From the IMG/VR virus record IMGVR_UViG_3300005600_000072, positions 1-26,086 of that record: 26,086 nt of DNA. The stretch is one strand, 5' to 3'. The notes beneath the pieces were generated by a model. The model was not told where the DNA came from, made no database searches, and was given only the letters and a program-made list of their open reading frames with translations. The translations under genes and the position numbers were made by a program. Below, piece by piece: positions 4,891 to 10,937 of the stretch; position 1 is the stretch's first letter; each line of letters begins with the position of its first letter. This stretch comes from a virus.

Positions 4891-5018
4891 CTCTTCAGAC
4901 ACTCTTAGGAGTACTCTTCAGAGAACTCTTCAGATATACTTATTCAGAGTCTTATTCTGATTATTTTGTATATTGGGGATATACAATTTTGGATCTCAAC
5001 TTCAGACACCTCTTCAGT
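4891..5018. repeat. Tandem CTCTTCAGA-type repeat array
   Basis: Copies on the plus strand begin at 4891 (CTCTTCAGA), 4902 (CTCTTAGGA), 4914 and 4926 (CTCTTCAGA), 4939 (CTTATTCAGA) and 4951 (CTTATTCTGA). The step is 11-13 bp, about one helical turn. A second small cluster has CTTCAGAC at 5000 and CTCTTCAGT at 5010. Such phased repeats usually serve cooperative protein binding (operator array or replication iterons). Confidence 0.7.
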
Positions 5019-5144
5019 ATTACCTAGGAGGGCTATTCCATCTCCCCTAGTAGTGGTCATTTTGCGACATCGTTTGTAACTCGCTGATATCGCTGTACTT
5101 ATGAGACTACCTAAAACAGCCCTAATTCTGTAATTCCTTACAGT

Positions 5145-5155
5145 TTTACAGTAAA
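5145..5155. promoter_or_regulatory. Palindrome TTTAC-A-GTAAA upstream of HTH promoter
   Basis: An 11-bp near-perfect palindrome placed 19 bp upstream of the TTGACA at 5175. It is preceded by a direct copy of the half site (CCTTACAG, then TTTTACAG). It matches the arms of the inverted repeat at 4839-4856. A likely regulator-binding site, by position and symmetry. Confidence 0.4.
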
Positions 5156-5174
5156 GATTTATTGTTCTTAGTAC

Positions 5175-5203
5175 TTGACACTCAGTCTCGTTTAGGAGAT
5201 ACT
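5175..5203 (+). promoter_or_regulatory. Sigma-70 promoter of the HTH gene, near-leaderless
   Basis: Perfect -35 TTGACA (5175-5180), 17-nt spacer, -10 GATACT (5198-5203). The ATG at 5210 comes 6 nt after the -10. The AGGAG at 5194-5198 lies within the promoter, so it would not be present on a transcript that starts at the usual distance. Confidence 0.7.
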
Positions 5204-5209
5204 TCAGCC

Positions 5210-5650
5210 ATGAAGAACACATCTGTAGGACAATTCATCCGTGCTCTGCGTCTCCAACGAGGGATCACGCAGGAGATACTGGCTGGTCGTGCGGATGTCG
5301 CCGCAGCCTCCCTGTCGTCTATCGAGTTGGATAAACATCAGGCACAGGAGGCCACAGCAGCCCGTATTCTGGATGTCCTCCGTGCTCACAAGGAGATGAC
5401 TCGGAGTGAGCAGGAGTTCGCTAAGGTGAGAATGAGGCTCCCAGAAGACTACTCCTGGGAGGCTCCGAATGTGGCCTGTATGCTCTCATGGGATCACATC
5501 GAGAGTAACAAGGCGAAGGGGTATTCTTACTGGATCAACCACTGCGTCCGTGAGATGACCCTACAGCTGGGGCAGGAGGCAATGTTAGACACCCTCCTCA
5601 TCACCGCTAAGGCTAAGGGACTCATCATCCCCGAGAACCCCAGCATGTGA
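5210..5650 (+). CDS. XRE-family HTH transcription regulator, 146 aa
   Basis: I take ATG 5210 as start; a longer frame from TTG 5162 would run through the promoter. Residues about 6-60 form an XRE/Cro-type helix-turn-helix (VGQFIRALRLQRGITQ, ILAGRADVAAASLSSIELDK, ATAARILDVLRAH), so the protein should bind DNA, usually as a dimer. The C-terminal half (PEDYSWEAPNVACMLSWDHI, KGYSYWINHCVREMTLQL, MLDTLLITAKAKGLI) is not a known peptidase or dimer domain and I do not recognise it. It is one of only two plus-strand genes, and its promoter faces the repeat array and inverted repeats, so self-control and control of the leftward genes are likely. Its end overlaps the convergent 73-codon gene by 66 nt. 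Confidence 0.9.
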   Translation: MKNTSVGQFIRALRLQRGITQEILAGRADVAAASLSSIELDKHQAQEATAARILDVLRAHKEMTRSEQEFAKVRMRLPEDYSWEAPNVACMLSWDHIESNKAKGYSYWINHCVREMTLQLGQEAMLDTLLITAKAKGLIIPENPSM

Positions 5651-5806
5651 GGATGCTTCTACCTGTCTGAGCACACAACTCATAAAGTCTGGTGCTGCGG
5701 TAAGTTGGTATATGTTGGCTCTGTTGAGGACGACGGTGTTGCTGCCTTGGGGTATGCACACCCACTCCTCATCAGGTCTCATCACAATCTGTACCACAAT
5801 ATCCAT
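5585..5806 (-). CDS. Small hypothetical protein after terminase, 73 aa
   Basis: ATG 5806 is preferred because AGGAAGG lies about 7 nt upstream; an in-frame TTG at 5824 precedes that site. It begins 26 nt after the terminase stop. The N-terminal 45 residues look like a small beta-rich domain (MDIVVQIVMRPDEEWVCIPQ, NTVVLNRANIYQL); the end is acidic and Ser-rich (GDDESLSLSGDEEGV). No family is recognised. Its last 66 nt overlap the end of the HTH gene on the other strand, so the two transcripts would be complementary there. Confidence 0.6.
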   Translation of the reverse strand: MDIVVQIVMRPDEEWVCIPQGSNTVVLNRANIYQLTAAPDFMSCVLRQVEASSHAGVLGDDESLSLSGDEEGV

Positions 5807-5832
5807 AATATATCCTTCCTGCAAATGGATAA

Positions 5833-7518
5833 CTAGCGTCGTCGTCTCCTAAATCTGGACGACTTGCTTCCTCTACTTCTGAGCATAGAGGGTGCTCTTG
5901 TTTGCGTGGAGCGGAGTCCTGCTTCGCCTAGGAACTCGTTAAGCAGTTCTAGGCGTTCTCTCTCCTCCGCTTCCTGCATAAGTATATCAGGATCTAGTAC
6001 TAAATGCTCGCGTAACACACCAACAACTCCGGCTAGTGCTTCTACACGGTCATCATGCTTCAGACACCCACGCTCTCTCTGCATACGGGTGACCTGCTGC
6101 ATAAGTTCCTGATCTCTTGCTACTCGTTCATCAAGAACCACCCGGTGACTGTTCATAGCAGGTTCCAGGGTCTCGATGATGCGGATCTCCTTCTGGCCAG
6201 TATTGTGCACAGGGAAGACTTCTATCTTCAGACCTGTACGCAGAAGCATACCACGAAGTTTATCTATATACATGGAGCCGTCTTTACCACCGCCCCAGTT
6301 AGACTCTACATGGATCTCCTTCACATCCTGCTCTATCGCAGTGGTGATGAGTTTCATCATGGTCGCGTCATCGTACCCACCCTTCATACCACCACCTGCG
6401 GTGATAAAGATGTGAGCGTTGAGCGTCTTCCCTACATAGTACCCCACCTCGTCAGCACCCATACCTGCTGGGTCCACATACATGATGGAGCGTTCGTAGG
6501 GTGCGTACTCCTCATCTACATGGATGGGCCAGTAGAACTGGTCATTACCCATACCAACGCTGGGGATCTCCCGTGCTGGCTTGGTCTTACCGTGGAGGAG
6601 TCTGCGGGGGGCCATAGCCCCGTCTACATTCCAGACGATGAAGTCACGGAGTTTCAGGGGGTAGCGAGTCTCATCCGCTGCTGCCGGGTCCAGAAGCATC
6701 TGGAGGCTGTAGCGGGAGAGGCCCTGCTGTGCTCTCTTCTCCAGCAGTTCTGCACGCCCGAACTTCTCAGGCATGACTGGATCGCCGGGCTGTGAGCGTG
6801 TTCTCTGCATCTCCTTGAAGACGAACTCAGGCACATGCTTGCTGTCCTTGTCGTTCTTCGGATCTGGATATTCTGCGGGAACTCGGGTGATGATGTACTT
6901 CTCAGGAAGTCCGAAGTACACAGAGTCTTCCGTCTGAGGTGTTCCTACGCCGAGGATCTCACCTCCTGGGTTGATGATGTCTTCCAGTTCCCTGAAGACT
7001 TCCTTGATCTTCTCCCGTGCTTCTACGGTGACTGAGTTCTGAGGGATCTCGATATCGTCTGGGATAGCCCAGTCAACATGGTTCCCTGTGATCTGAGATC
7101 CAACACCGTAAGCAACCACAGAGGGCTGTGTGTCGCTCTTATCTTGACGACACCCTACCGTGAACCTCTTACGCCCAGCAAGATCATCCATGCTAGGTAC
7201 GAGGTGGGAGAGGAAGTCATAGGTCTTGATGGTTCTGAGCATGGCTGATACAATGTCGATAGACCGCTGCTCTCTGGCTGATAGAATCATCCCGGTGGAA
7301 TCAGGTTCCCGGTACAACTTCCACACCCCGTAGGATGCATTCATCTCAGTCTTACCCTCCCCTCGGAATGCAAGGAGCACTCGTCGGAGATTGGGACTCA
7401 TGTAGAAGTTTCTGGCAATCTGAACTTGGATCGGGAACGGCTCCATCTTCCGAGGTTCCCAGAGCATTCTGAGGAAGATTTCATAGTCGTCAGCCATCTC
7501 TTGGATGATTGGCCGCAT
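5833..7518 (-). CDS. terL: Terminase large subunit (T7 gp19-like), 561 aa
   Basis: The DNA-packaging motor. It cuts concatemers and pumps DNA into the procapsid through the portal. Visible motifs: Walker A FRGEGKT (about residues 51-57), Walker B with catalytic acids VDWAIPDD (about 148-155, compare the ADD motif of T7 gp19), and an RNase H-like nuclease with acids in MYVDPAGMGADE (about 347-357), HVESNWGGG (about 403-411) and KHDDRVEAL (about 487-495). Length is close to T7 gp19 (586). The frame opens with TTG at 7563 but no ribosome site precedes it; ATG 7518 has AGAGAGGA about 4 nt upstream, so I use that. It is the last gene of the virion module, as in T7, and ends in TAG. Its C-terminus is very basic (SRGSKSSRFRRRRR). 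Confidence 0.96.
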   Translation of the reverse strand: MRPIIQEMADDYEIFLRMLWEPRKMEPFPIQVQIARNFYMSPNLRRVLLAFRGEGKTEMNASYGVWKLYREPDSTGMILSAREQRSIDIVSAMLRTIKTYDFLSHLVPSMDDLAGRKRFTVGCRQDKSDTQPSVVAYGVGSQITGNHVDWAIPDDIEIPQNSVTVEAREKIKEVFRELEDIINPGGEILGVGTPQTEDSVYFGLPEKYIITRVPAEYPDPKNDKDSKHVPEFVFKEMQRTRSQPGDPVMPEKFGRAELLEKRAQQGLSRYSLQMLLDPAAADETRYPLKLRDFIVWNVDGAMAPRRLLHGKTKPAREIPSVGMGNDQFYWPIHVDEEYAPYERSIMYVDPAGMGADEVGYYVGKTLNAHIFITAGGGMKGGYDDATMMKLITTAIEQDVKEIHVESNWGGGKDGSMYIDKLRGMLLRTGLKIEVFPVHNTGQKEIRIIETLEPAMNSHRVVLDERVARDQELMQQVTRMQRERGCLKHDDRVEALAGVVGVLREHLVLDPDILMQEAEERERLELLNEFLGEAGLRSTQTRAPSMLRSRGSKSSRFRRRRR

Positions 7519-7653
7519 AGCGTCCTCTCTGACGCCGAATTCTAGGCGTTCTAGGCGTTTCAAGTAGTAAAAGGTATCTGAGGTCGGTTAGGGCCTCAAA
7601 TGCCTGTAGCGTCCCCTGAGAGGCTCCTGAGAGACCTCCCCTAAACTGGGGGC

Positions 7654-7878
7654 TTATTTGTTGAGTTGTGCTGCGAGTTCTGCTGCACGCTTGGCAGCGG
7701 GATCGTCGGAGGGGATGCCCTCAGTTCTGAAGGGCTTTACATCCACCTTGTCGAGGAACTTCACGATCTCCCCAACGATCTTGGACTCCAGTTCAGAGTG
7801 CTCATCTTCTAGGAGGATGGTGAATCTCTTGACTGCTGCCCAGTACAGACGGTCCTCGGTGTAGTTAGGGTCTCTCAT
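7654..7878 (-). CDS. Probable terminase small subunit (T7 gp18 position), 74 aa
   Basis: ATG 7878 has AGGAAG just upstream and overlaps the previous gene by 14 nt. The protein is short and helical: DRLYWAAVKRFTILLEDEHSELE, then IVGEIVKFLDKVDVKPFRTEG, then a charged Ala-rich tail (AAKRAAELAAQLNK). Its place directly before the large terminase and its size (T7 gp18 is 89 residues) suggest the DNA-recognition subunit. Small terminases of this group share little sequence, so this is a context call. A 135-nt gap with short inverted repeats (CCCC-AGTTTA-GGGG; TGAGG/CCTCA) separates it from terL. Confidence 0.55.
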   Translation of the reverse strand: MRDPNYTEDRLYWAAVKRFTILLEDEHSELESKIVGEIVKFLDKVDVKPFRTEGIPSDDPAAKRAAELAAQLNK

Positions 7879-8254
7879 TACTTCCTGCTTGTGTATTTAG
7901 TAGTAACTTTCGTTCACTTTCTAGGGTGTCCATCCTTGACTTCAGCAGTTCTATCTCGAAGGTGAAGTAGTCAAGGCGTGCTTGGATGGTGGTGAGGCTT
8001 TCCTTCTGGTCGTCTGAGGCGGATGCCACCTTCTCGAAACCCTCCTTCAGCACTGTGGAGAGTTCTGAGAGGGAGTTCTTCAGTGTGCCGACATCGTTCT
8101 GGATGACTGCTTGGTTGGTGACGATCTTCTGCCACTCACCACCGGGACCGAAGACCTGGTTCTGGAGTGCTGATGCCCCACCGCCGACGATGCCAGCGGA
8201 GAGGAGCACGAGGAAGATACCTTTGTTCGTGTTAAGGTCTATAGATCCAGCCAT
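7865..8254 (-). CDS. Membrane-anchored coiled-coil protein, lysis-region candidate, 129 aa
   Basis: The start overlaps the stop of the upstream gene as TAATG. A short polar N-terminus is followed by one membrane segment (about 12-31, KGIFLVLLSAGIVGGGASAL). Then come about 90 residues of predicted coiled coil (VGTLKNSLSELSTVLKEGF, LTTIQARLDYFTFEIELLKSRMDTLESERK). This is the general shape of an inner-membrane spanin (Rz) or of a holin with a long soluble domain. In T7 the holin, gp18 and Rz genes lie between the fibre and terminase genes, as here. No family signature decides between these roles. Confidence 0.6.
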   Translation of the reverse strand: MAGSIDLNTNKGIFLVLLSAGIVGGGASALQNQVFGPGGEWQKIVTNQAVIQNDVGTLKNSLSELSTVLKEGFEKVASASDDQKESLTTIQARLDYFTFEIELLKSRMDTLESERKLLLNTQAGSNERP

Positions 8255-8463
8255 TACAGCGTGTCACACACCGGGAGGTAGGCGAGGTAGTTGGCGTAGT
8301 GTTGGTCGATGCACGCCTGCACCTCCTGCTGTGTACCCCCGGATTGGATACACTGCTTCGCGTGGTTGAGGAACTCAGCGTACTTGTCTACATAGCATTC
8401 GTACTGAGCAAGGGTGTACGGTTCTTCGGGAAGTCTCCCCGGAGGGATGGTCCATTCAGCCAT
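8254..8463 (-). CDS. Four-cysteine helical protein, 69 aa
   Basis: ATG 8463 follows AAGGAAA with 7 nt spacing and overlaps the previous stop by 8 nt; a longer in-frame extension to 8571 lacks a ribosome site and overlaps the previous gene heavily. The four cysteines are placed symmetrically at 23, 38, 51 and 66: two C-x14-C pairs separated by 12 residues in helical sequence (YECYVDKYAEFLNHAKQC and ACIDQHYANYLAYLPVC). This suggests a disulfide-joined helical hairpin, similar in idea to twin-CX9C proteins but with different spacing. There is no signal peptide. Its position among lysis-type genes is suggestive; function unknown. Confidence 0.65.
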   Translation of the reverse strand: MAEWTIPPGRLPEEPYTLAQYECYVDKYAEFLNHAKQCIQSGGTQQEVQACIDQHYANYLAYLPVCDTL

Positions 8464-8926
8464 TCTTGATTTCCTTTGCTCTCTCCTGTCCGTAGTTGAA
8501 TGAGTCTTCCTTCTCCTTAGCGAGGGTCTGCTGAGACACATCACCGGGACGACGGAAGAACAATCCAGCACCGAAGAGGGCCGCAGTGATCGCCCCGCTT
8601 GCGGGGTTCAGTCCGTATGCGGTGAGTGCTTCGGGGGAGGTGAGTTGTGAGAACACACCCGCCCACTGTGCAGCCTTGTCCTCTGCCTCTTGGATGTTGG
8701 CAGCCCATGACTCCATGAACGCATTCTCCTGTCGGACATAGGCGTTGTAGGCACGGATGCTCTCGTCCAACTTCATATCGGTATCCAGGTTCCGAGCCTC
8801 TGCTCCCTGCGGGGGAGGTGCGTCGATGATCTGGCCGATGCATCCGGGGAGGACGGTGCCAACGATGAAGATGATGAAGATAGCGATCCAGCCCTTAAGA
8901 CTTACTCTGGTGATAATGTTTTCCAT
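8456..8926 (-). CDS. Membrane or lipoprotein-like protein, 156 aa, lysis-region candidate
   Basis: ATG 8926 has AGGAAG about 7 nt upstream. The N-terminus is a classic export sequence: polar/basic start (MENIITRVSLKG), hydrophobic core (WIAIFIIFIVGTV), then LPGC, a possible though imperfect lipobox with Cys 29. After a Pro-rich linker comes a helical Glu/Ala/Gln-rich stretch (about 50-90). A second hydrophobic Gly/Ala segment follows (about 108-122, ASGAITAALFGAGLFF) and then a charged tail. If the Cys is lipidated it could be an outer-membrane-spanin type protein; with two membrane segments it could be a holin. I cannot choose. Confidence 0.65.
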   Translation of the reverse strand: MENIITRVSLKGWIAIFIIFIVGTVLPGCIGQIIDAPPPQGAEARNLDTDMKLDESIRAYNAYVRQENAFMESWAANIQEAEDKAAQWAGVFSQLTSPEALTAYGLNPASGAITAALFGAGLFFRRPGDVSQQTLAKEKEDSFNYGQERAKEIKNG

Positions 8927-8938
8927 GTTTCTACTTCC

Positions 8939-9046
8939 TTATTCAGGTGCGGTCACAGGACCACCAATAGGTGTTCCACCTGATCCGCCGTTAGGTCCAG
9001 TACCGCCTGATGCGGCATCGAGTATGTATATTGAGTCTCTAATCAT
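8939..9046 (-). CDS. Gly-rich microprotein, 35 aa, translationally coupled
   Basis: ATG 9046 shares its A with the stop of the upstream gene (TAATG). The product begins MIRDSIYILDAASGGTG and continues as a Gly/Pro/Thr repeat-like tail ending TAPE. It exactly fills the gap between two well-supported genes and its stop sits beside the next ribosome site. Gly-rich short proteins next to fibre genes can be fibre or head decorations, but nothing proves this. Confidence 0.5.
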   Translation of the reverse strand: MIRDSIYILDAASGGTGPNGGSGGTPIGGPVTAPE

Positions 9047-9429
9047 TACAGAAGCTCACAGTGAAAGGTGAATACGAGATAGTCTGTATTAGCTCCGACG
9101 CTATCCAGATAGATCTCGAAGGTGTCTTCCGCCGCAAACTGGTTTCCAGATGTGCCGGGTGTTCCGGTTGTCTTCGTCACCTGCGAATCTACGGTGGAGA
9201 GGTTTTCGTATTCAGATATGGGCGAACCGTTCTTCAGAACATCGAACTGGCTTGTGGCTGATCCGGAGGAAACTCTGTGGTTATAACTCACAGAGATGAT
9301 TTCAAATGGGTTGAGCACATCATTAGATATTGTGTGGGTCTCCCCAGTAGTCGGGGAGCCGATTTCTCGTGTGAACTCAAAGGTGTTGAGATTGCTCTCC
9401 ACCATTTCATTAGATACTGTGGTAGTCAT
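9046..9429 (-). CDS. Fibre-adjacent beta-rich protein, 127 aa
   Basis: The start overlaps the fibre gene stop as TGATG, so it is probably translated by coupling. The sequence is Ser/Thr/Asn-rich with alternating hydrophobics (HTISNDVLNPFEIISVSYNH, SQFDVLKNGSP, DTFEIYLDSVGANTDYLVFTFHCELL), typical of a beta-sandwich virion surface protein. It has no signal peptide. The layout is parallel to the 127-residue protein behind the capsid gene, though the two are not obviously alike. A tail-fibre accessory or decoration protein is the best guess. Confidence 0.6.
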   Translation of the reverse strand: MTTTVSNEMVESNLNTFEFTREIGSPTTGETHTISNDVLNPFEIISVSYNHRVSSGSATSQFDVLKNGSPISEYENLSTVDSQVTKTTGTPGTSGNQFAAEDTFEIYLDSVGANTDYLVFTFHCELL

Positions 9430-10736
9430 CAGACCTCCTGAACAGTAAAGGTGAGTAGGTTGTTTGTCCCGCTGGACCCAACGATGTTGAGTTCCGCATC
9501 AGGCTCCAGGAAGACGCTGAAGTGGGTACGGGTGTTGGCACTCCCGCTACCACCGAACTGTCCGAAGGTGATCGCACTCTCCCCGTCTTGGGTGATCGTG
9601 CATGAACCACCGCCATTCTGAGACTGGACTGTGAAGGTCACGAACTCAGTATTGGAACCATCGTTGGTGTAGGTGACGGTGCCCGAGCCGAAGGAACCCT
9701 TCAGCGTGTCTGGGTCATCCGTAGTGGATATGTCCGTACGAGTGGAGGGACCTGTGGCGGTGAGGTTGCTGAAGGTGGCTACCTGTGCTGTGCCCTCCCC
9801 ATCAGTGTTGAACACAATGAAGCGGTTCGCGACACCAGACCCTGCATCCAGCTTGTCCACATCCACAGAGTTATCTACGAGGGCATCACCATCCACAGTA
9901 CCATCCTCTAGGGAGGCACCGTCTAGGGTGTTGTCGATAATCACAGAACCATCTAGGGATGCTGCTGCATATGTAGTCGTGACTACACCTGGGATGCTGG
10001 TGAAGCCAATGTTGTTGGTGCCTGTGGGAGGCGGTGTGGTGAAGGTGACTGTGGGTACGCTCGATGAGTTCAGAGCGTAGGTGTAGTCTGCGGTGGGTCG
10101 CTGCTTCACCCCGTCTATATGCACCAGCAACTTCTCCGCATTCACATCTGTAGTGGGGAAGTCTGGTAGGTAGAACAAAGTCTCACTATCATCGCCGCTC
10201 TGCTCATCATAAATACCGTCACCCACCTCCATAGGGTCCCCACCGCTGATGAGGGCAGTGACCTGTCCGAGGGTGGGTAGGTCTGTAGACTGGGTAGCGT
10301 TAGCGAAGTTACACGCACGCTTACCGTCCCCGTCCCAGCAGTTCGGGAGTACAGAGGTGTCCAGACGGATTGTGTTTAGCGTCTGGTTCTTGATCTCCTG
10401 AAGGGCGTGGAGGAGTTGGGTGTTGGCTGTGTTGAGGTCGTCCTTCTCCAGCAGAGCGTTGTTGGCGAAGGTGATGAGGGCATCGTCCACATCCGTATCT
10501 CTCTCAATGTAGATGATGTCTCCCACAGTGAGTGTGGGGATGAGCGTCACCTTATCGTTGTCGGAGTCTACGGTGTAGTCTGTGGTGATGGTGAGGGTGG
10601 TGCCATTACGCTTGACGATGAGTTGGTCTGCCTCCGGTAGGAGGGAGGAGTTCAGCATGGTAATGGCTGCGTAGGAGAACTCCGGGGTGCTGACATGCCC
10701 TGAGTTCACGGTGTAGGTTACTGAGGTGGTCGCCAT
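9429..10736 (-). CDS. Tail fibre protein, T7 gp17-like N-terminus, 435 aa
   Basis: The N-terminal ~150 residues follow the virion-attachment domain of T7 gp17: a beta-rich start (TSVTYTVNSG, EFSYAAITML), LTITTDYTVDSDNDKVTL, GDIIYIERDT, then LEKDDLNTANTQLLHALQE and GKRACNFANATQSTDLPTLGQV. The middle has short repeated units (DNTLDGASLEDGTVDGDALVDNSVDVD). The C-terminal ~100 residues are Thr/Ser/Gly-rich beta sequence and probably meet the host receptor or end in a small knob. At 435 residues it is shorter than T7 gp17 (553). It lies after the gp16-like gene and a terminator, the T7 order. The ribosome site (GGGAA) is weak. Confidence 0.88.
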   Translation of the reverse strand: MATTSVTYTVNSGHVSTPEFSYAAITMLNSSLLPEADQLIVKRNGTTLTITTDYTVDSDNDKVTLIPTLTVGDIIYIERDTDVDDALITFANNALLEKDDLNTANTQLLHALQEIKNQTLNTIRLDTSVLPNCWDGDGKRACNFANATQSTDLPTLGQVTALISGGDPMEVGDGIYDEQSGDDSETLFYLPDFPTTDVNAEKLLVHIDGVKQRPTADYTYALNSSSVPTVTFTTPPPTGTNNIGFTSIPGVVTTTYAAASLDGSVIIDNTLDGASLEDGTVDGDALVDNSVDVDKLDAGSGVANRFIVFNTDGEGTAQVATFSNLTATGPSTRTDISTTDDPDTLKGSFGSGTVTYTNDGSNTEFVTFTVQSQNGGGSCTITQDGESAITFGQFGGSGSANTRTHFSVFLEPDAELNIVGSSGTNNLLTFTVQEV

Positions 10737-10767
10737 GTCAGGTTCCCATGTTTGTTGTTTGTGTAAA

Positions 10768-10801
10768 GAAAAACCCCTCCAGGGCTTTCACCGAGGAGGG
10801 G
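10768..10801 (-). terminator. Intrinsic terminator between gp16-like and fibre genes
   Basis: The minus strand has CCCCTCC, a 14-nt inner part with a GG/CC pair, GGAGGGG, then TTTTTC. It lies 110 nt after the gp16-like stop and about 30 nt before the fibre start. Confidence 0.85.
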
Positions 10802-10814
10802 CGTGTGGTAGAAT
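10786..10814 (+). promoter_or_regulatory. Extended -10 promoter, leaderless, for the plus-strand microgene
   Basis: TGG-TAGAAT (10806-10814) is followed after 6 nt by ATG 10821. The -35 region at 17 nt spacing (TTTCAC, 10786-10791) is poor, as is tolerated with an extended -10. The design matches the promoter at 2341-2369. The upstream part overlaps the terminator stem of the opposite strand. Confidence 0.45.
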
Positions 10815-10820
10815 GTGTAG

Positions 10821-10937
10821 ATGTACTACAAGAAAGATGAAGAAGATCCTATTTGGAAGAAGATGCTCATCGCATGTGTTCTTGCCTTGCTTGTCCCCCT
10901 CGTCGGAGGACTACTCTTCAGAGGGATCTTTGGATGA
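10821..10937 (+). CDS. Plus-strand membrane microprotein, 38 aa
   Basis: The frame ATG 10821 to TGA 10937 encodes a charged N-terminus (MYYKKDEEDPIWKK), one membrane helix (about 15-32, MLIACVLALLVPLVGGLL) and a short basic end (FRGIFG). It runs against the late genes, and its last 27 nt overlap the end of the gp16-like gene. There is no close Shine-Dalgarno; GGAGGGG about 20 nt upstream is too far. The extended -10 placed 6 nt before the ATG predicts a leaderless mRNA. The clean topology and promoter favour a real gene, but a chance frame is possible. Function unknown. Confidence 0.5.
   Translation: MYYKKDEEDPIWKKMLIACVLALLVPLVGGLLFRGIFG

Larger units (their letters stand above)
4723..5209. 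other. Divergent regulatory region without a convincing gene
   Basis: This 487-bp AT-rich stretch separates the leftward zinc-ribbon gene from the rightward HTH gene. It holds a CCGCC-GTA-GGCGG hairpin (about 4784-4796), an extended -10 on the minus strand, a CCCC-TCATTA-GGGG hairpin (4861-4874), the CTCTTCAGA repeat array, two TTTAC/GTAAA inverted repeats and the HTH promoter. Frames crossing it have no ribosome sites. Confidence 0.7.

Noticed and set aside
4891-5018. Possible CRISPR array
   Set aside because: Repeats are 9-10 bp with 2-3 bp gaps, far too short and close; they fit protein-binding repeats.
4944-5222. Minus-strand frame of 92 codons across the repeat region
   Set aside because: No ribosome site at any start, overlaps the HTH promoter and start, and the sequence is not protein-like.
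5833-5835. Read-through of the terminase TAG by a possible amber-reading tRNA
   Set aside because: The extension would be only about 17 codons without recognisable sequence, and the anticodon of the tRNA-like element is uncertain.
6055-6795. Long plus-strand frame of 246 codons opposite the large terminase
   Set aside because: It is the mirror of a clearly identified terminase with all catalytic motifs; no ribosome site and no family resemblance. The other long plus-strand frames under the portal, capsid, fibre and internal protein genes are rejected for the same reason.
7564-7653. Terminator between small and large terminase genes
   Set aside because: The CCCC/GGGG and TGAGG/CCTCA stems are short and neither is followed by a T run.
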